Source: UBA6164 sp964527325
GTDB taxonomy: Bacteria > Patescibacteriota > Gracilibacteria > BD1-5 > UBA6164
Assembly: GCA_964527325.1 (NCBI GenBank)
Contig: CAZGNU010000055.1
Coordinates: 1 to 9,914, forward strand
Reading direction: 5' to 3'
DNA: 9,914 nt
Of the stretch, positions 8,847 to 9,914 are shown piece after piece. Numbering within the stretch: the stretch's first letter is position 1; the number at the start of each line of letters is the position of its first letter. A program made the position numbers and the translations under genes. The notes beneath the pieces were generated by a model. The model saw nothing but the letters and a program-made list of their open reading frames with translations. It did not search any database and had not been told where the DNA came from.

Positions 8847-9839
8847 CTAAAATATACGCATAAAATCGTGCCCATTTCTAAATATCAATACTTGTTTACC
8901 AAATATATCTTTATAAGATATAATTACATCTGCTTTTTCTGAAACACTATATAAAACTGCTTTTTCTTTAAACATAGGATTCTTTTTTAAAAAATATTCA
9001 AATCTTTTTCCCATTTCTCAAATATTATTAGCTCATTTTCTTGCAAGCACTAAAATATCTTTTATAACTTTCTCCCTATTTTGTCTTAATAAAAGTATTT
9101 TTTGATAAAATTTACCATCTAGCTTTAATCCATAATCATATTTTTTTCAAGCATAAGAAACCCTTAAATGTAATTTATCTTTTCATAATCAAATTAAAGT
9201 AGTACCTTCATATTGATTTTCATCCAATCCTTTCTTTCCAATTTCATCTTTAATTGACCTCACAATAAGTGATATCACTAACTCAATACTATCTGTATCT
9301 TCATAAACTTTTTTATATAAATCATCCAATACTCTTAAAAGAGTATCATTTATTTTTTTCTCTTCTACTTCTTCCCTATGTTCTTTATATTTTTCATAAA
9401 AATTTTTATCAATAGCTTGAGTATAAAAATGTTCTCTTCCATCATATACAATTTTAATTTCAAGTGAGTTTTGAGTAGCTTGTCAAAATTCTATATTTTC
9501 TATTTCTTCTTCCTTTAAATCATAATTTATACAAGATCTTTTAATAAAACTTTTATATGACCATAATAATGTTTCTATTGAAAGTCATTCTATTATTCCT
9601 TCTATATCAATTAAATCATCATATCATAAGCTCACTGTATTACTTAAAGCAATTTCATGTTTATTATATTCATGTTTATCATAGGCTACAAAAGATGACA
9701 AGCCAATTATTCAAATAATAAATATTCAATATTTATTTCCAATTTTATCAAATATTTTTGAAAAACTTAGCTTAGTATTAGTTTCTTCTAATTGTTCTTC
9801 ACTCGATTGCTCATTAATTTCGGGTCATCAATTTTTCAT
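8847..9839 (-). CDS. Single-span membrane protein with two copies of an unrecognised repeat module (code 25)
   Basis: I do not recognise this 330-residue protein from any named family. With TGA as glycine the frame is open from an ATG, immediately preceded by an in-frame TAA, to a TAG. Residues 1-36 are polar and acidic; residues 37-53 are one hydrophobic segment with no cleavage site visible, so a signal anchor with the bulk outside is the simplest topology. Beyond it lie two related modules. The first starts near L126 with a strand of the form LEIKIVYDGREH, a D-K-x-F-Y motif and long helices; the second starts near L223 (LHLRVSYAGKKY), then LDGKFY, a helix ending ANNIGEM (270-276) and a C-terminal beta hairpin. 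The same modules recur in the next gene (8807-6348), so the two are paralogues. The genes are 38 bases apart and probably cotranscribed. No Shine-Dalgarno sequence is visible. Function is unknown; a cell-envelope role is inference from topology. Confidence 0.85.
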
Positions 9840-9847
9840 TTTTTATT

Positions 9848-9853
9848 ATTATA
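9848..9853 (-). promoter_or_regulatory. Possible -10 box upstream of the first gene
   Basis: TATAAT lies only 8 bases before the ATG at 9839. If it is used, transcription would start at or within a base or two of the ATG and the message would be leaderless, which fits the lack of a Shine-Dalgarno sequence. I see no convincing -35 hexamer at standard spacing, and the base composition makes chance matches likely. Confidence 0.3.
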
Positions 9854-9875
9854 TAAATAGCTTAAGTAAAAAATG

Positions 9876-9914
9876 AAGTGCAATTTTAAGAACTAAAAAA
9901 AGATATATAATAAC
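9876..9914 (-). repeat. Imperfect inverted repeat at the right end of the window
   Basis: This is the partner of bases 1-39. Reading inward on the minus strand it begins GTTATTATATATCTTTTT and ends AAAATTGCACTT, then runs straight into the upstream region of the first gene. If it is not a terminus it could be part of a conserved promoter or upstream element instead. Confidence 0.5.

Noticed and set aside
866..9839. TGA read as tryptophan (Mycoplasma or Spiroplasma code 4)
   Set aside because: Some positions in the two membrane proteins would tolerate Trp, but the EF-hand, the linker after Cys33, SGHY and GSH all require Gly, and TGG is already in use for Trp.

Overview
The window is strongly AT-rich, and every gene I can support lies on the minus strand. 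With TGA read as a stop the region falls apart; with TGA read as glycine it resolves into four open genes plus one broken cassette. Glycine rather than tryptophan is required by several motifs: an EF-hand/dockerin-type calcium loop (DINGDGKVDRDDL, residues 211-223 of the large protein, both Gly codons TGA), a Gly/Ser/Asp linker after a lipoprotein cysteine, the SGHY motif of the toxin tip and the GSH motif of a HicA-like domain. TGG remains tryptophan. This is genetic code 25, so the source is probably a Candidate Phyla Radiation bacterium of the Gracilibacteria (BD1-5) or Absconditabacteria (SR1), lineages that include small host-attached, in some cases predatory, cells. That assignment is inference from codon use.

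Layout in direction of transcription (high to low coordinates). (1) 9839-8847 encodes a 330-residue single-span membrane protein. (2) 8807-6348 encodes an 819-residue single-span membrane protein. The parts of these two beyond the membrane share an unrecognised repeated module, so they are paralogues. (3) A regulated-looking promoter follows: TTGACT, exactly 17 bp, then TATATT, with a perfect 16-bp palindrome in the spacer and a GGGG Shine-Dalgarno sequence. It drives 6256-1355, a 1633-residue secreted protein built as a probable lipoprotein head, EF-hand, acidic linker, alternating coiled coils and beta modules, a pretoxin-like segment and a small C-terminal tip ending in an FFHS...SGHYLP signature. 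(4) Twenty-four bases later, with its own promoter-like sequence, 1330-866 encodes a 154-residue acidic protein placed where an immunity gene would be. (5) Directly abutting its stop is an orphan tip cassette (869-313). Its first 257 bp copy residues 1414-1499 of the large gene with one mismatch and then lead to a different tip, a HicA-like RNase domain interrupted by a one-base frameshift and with no immunity gene after it. A strong hairpin (234-267) follows, then about 230 bp with no gene.

Together the right-to-left series reads as a polymorphic toxin locus: a cell-surface toxin with an exchangeable tip, its probable immunity gene, a spare tip downstream joined by a homology arm, and two large membrane-anchored proteins upstream that could serve display, delivery or an unrelated envelope role. 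The two window ends carry 39-base imperfect inverted repeats, so the window may be a complete mobile element or a contig that ended in repeated sequence.
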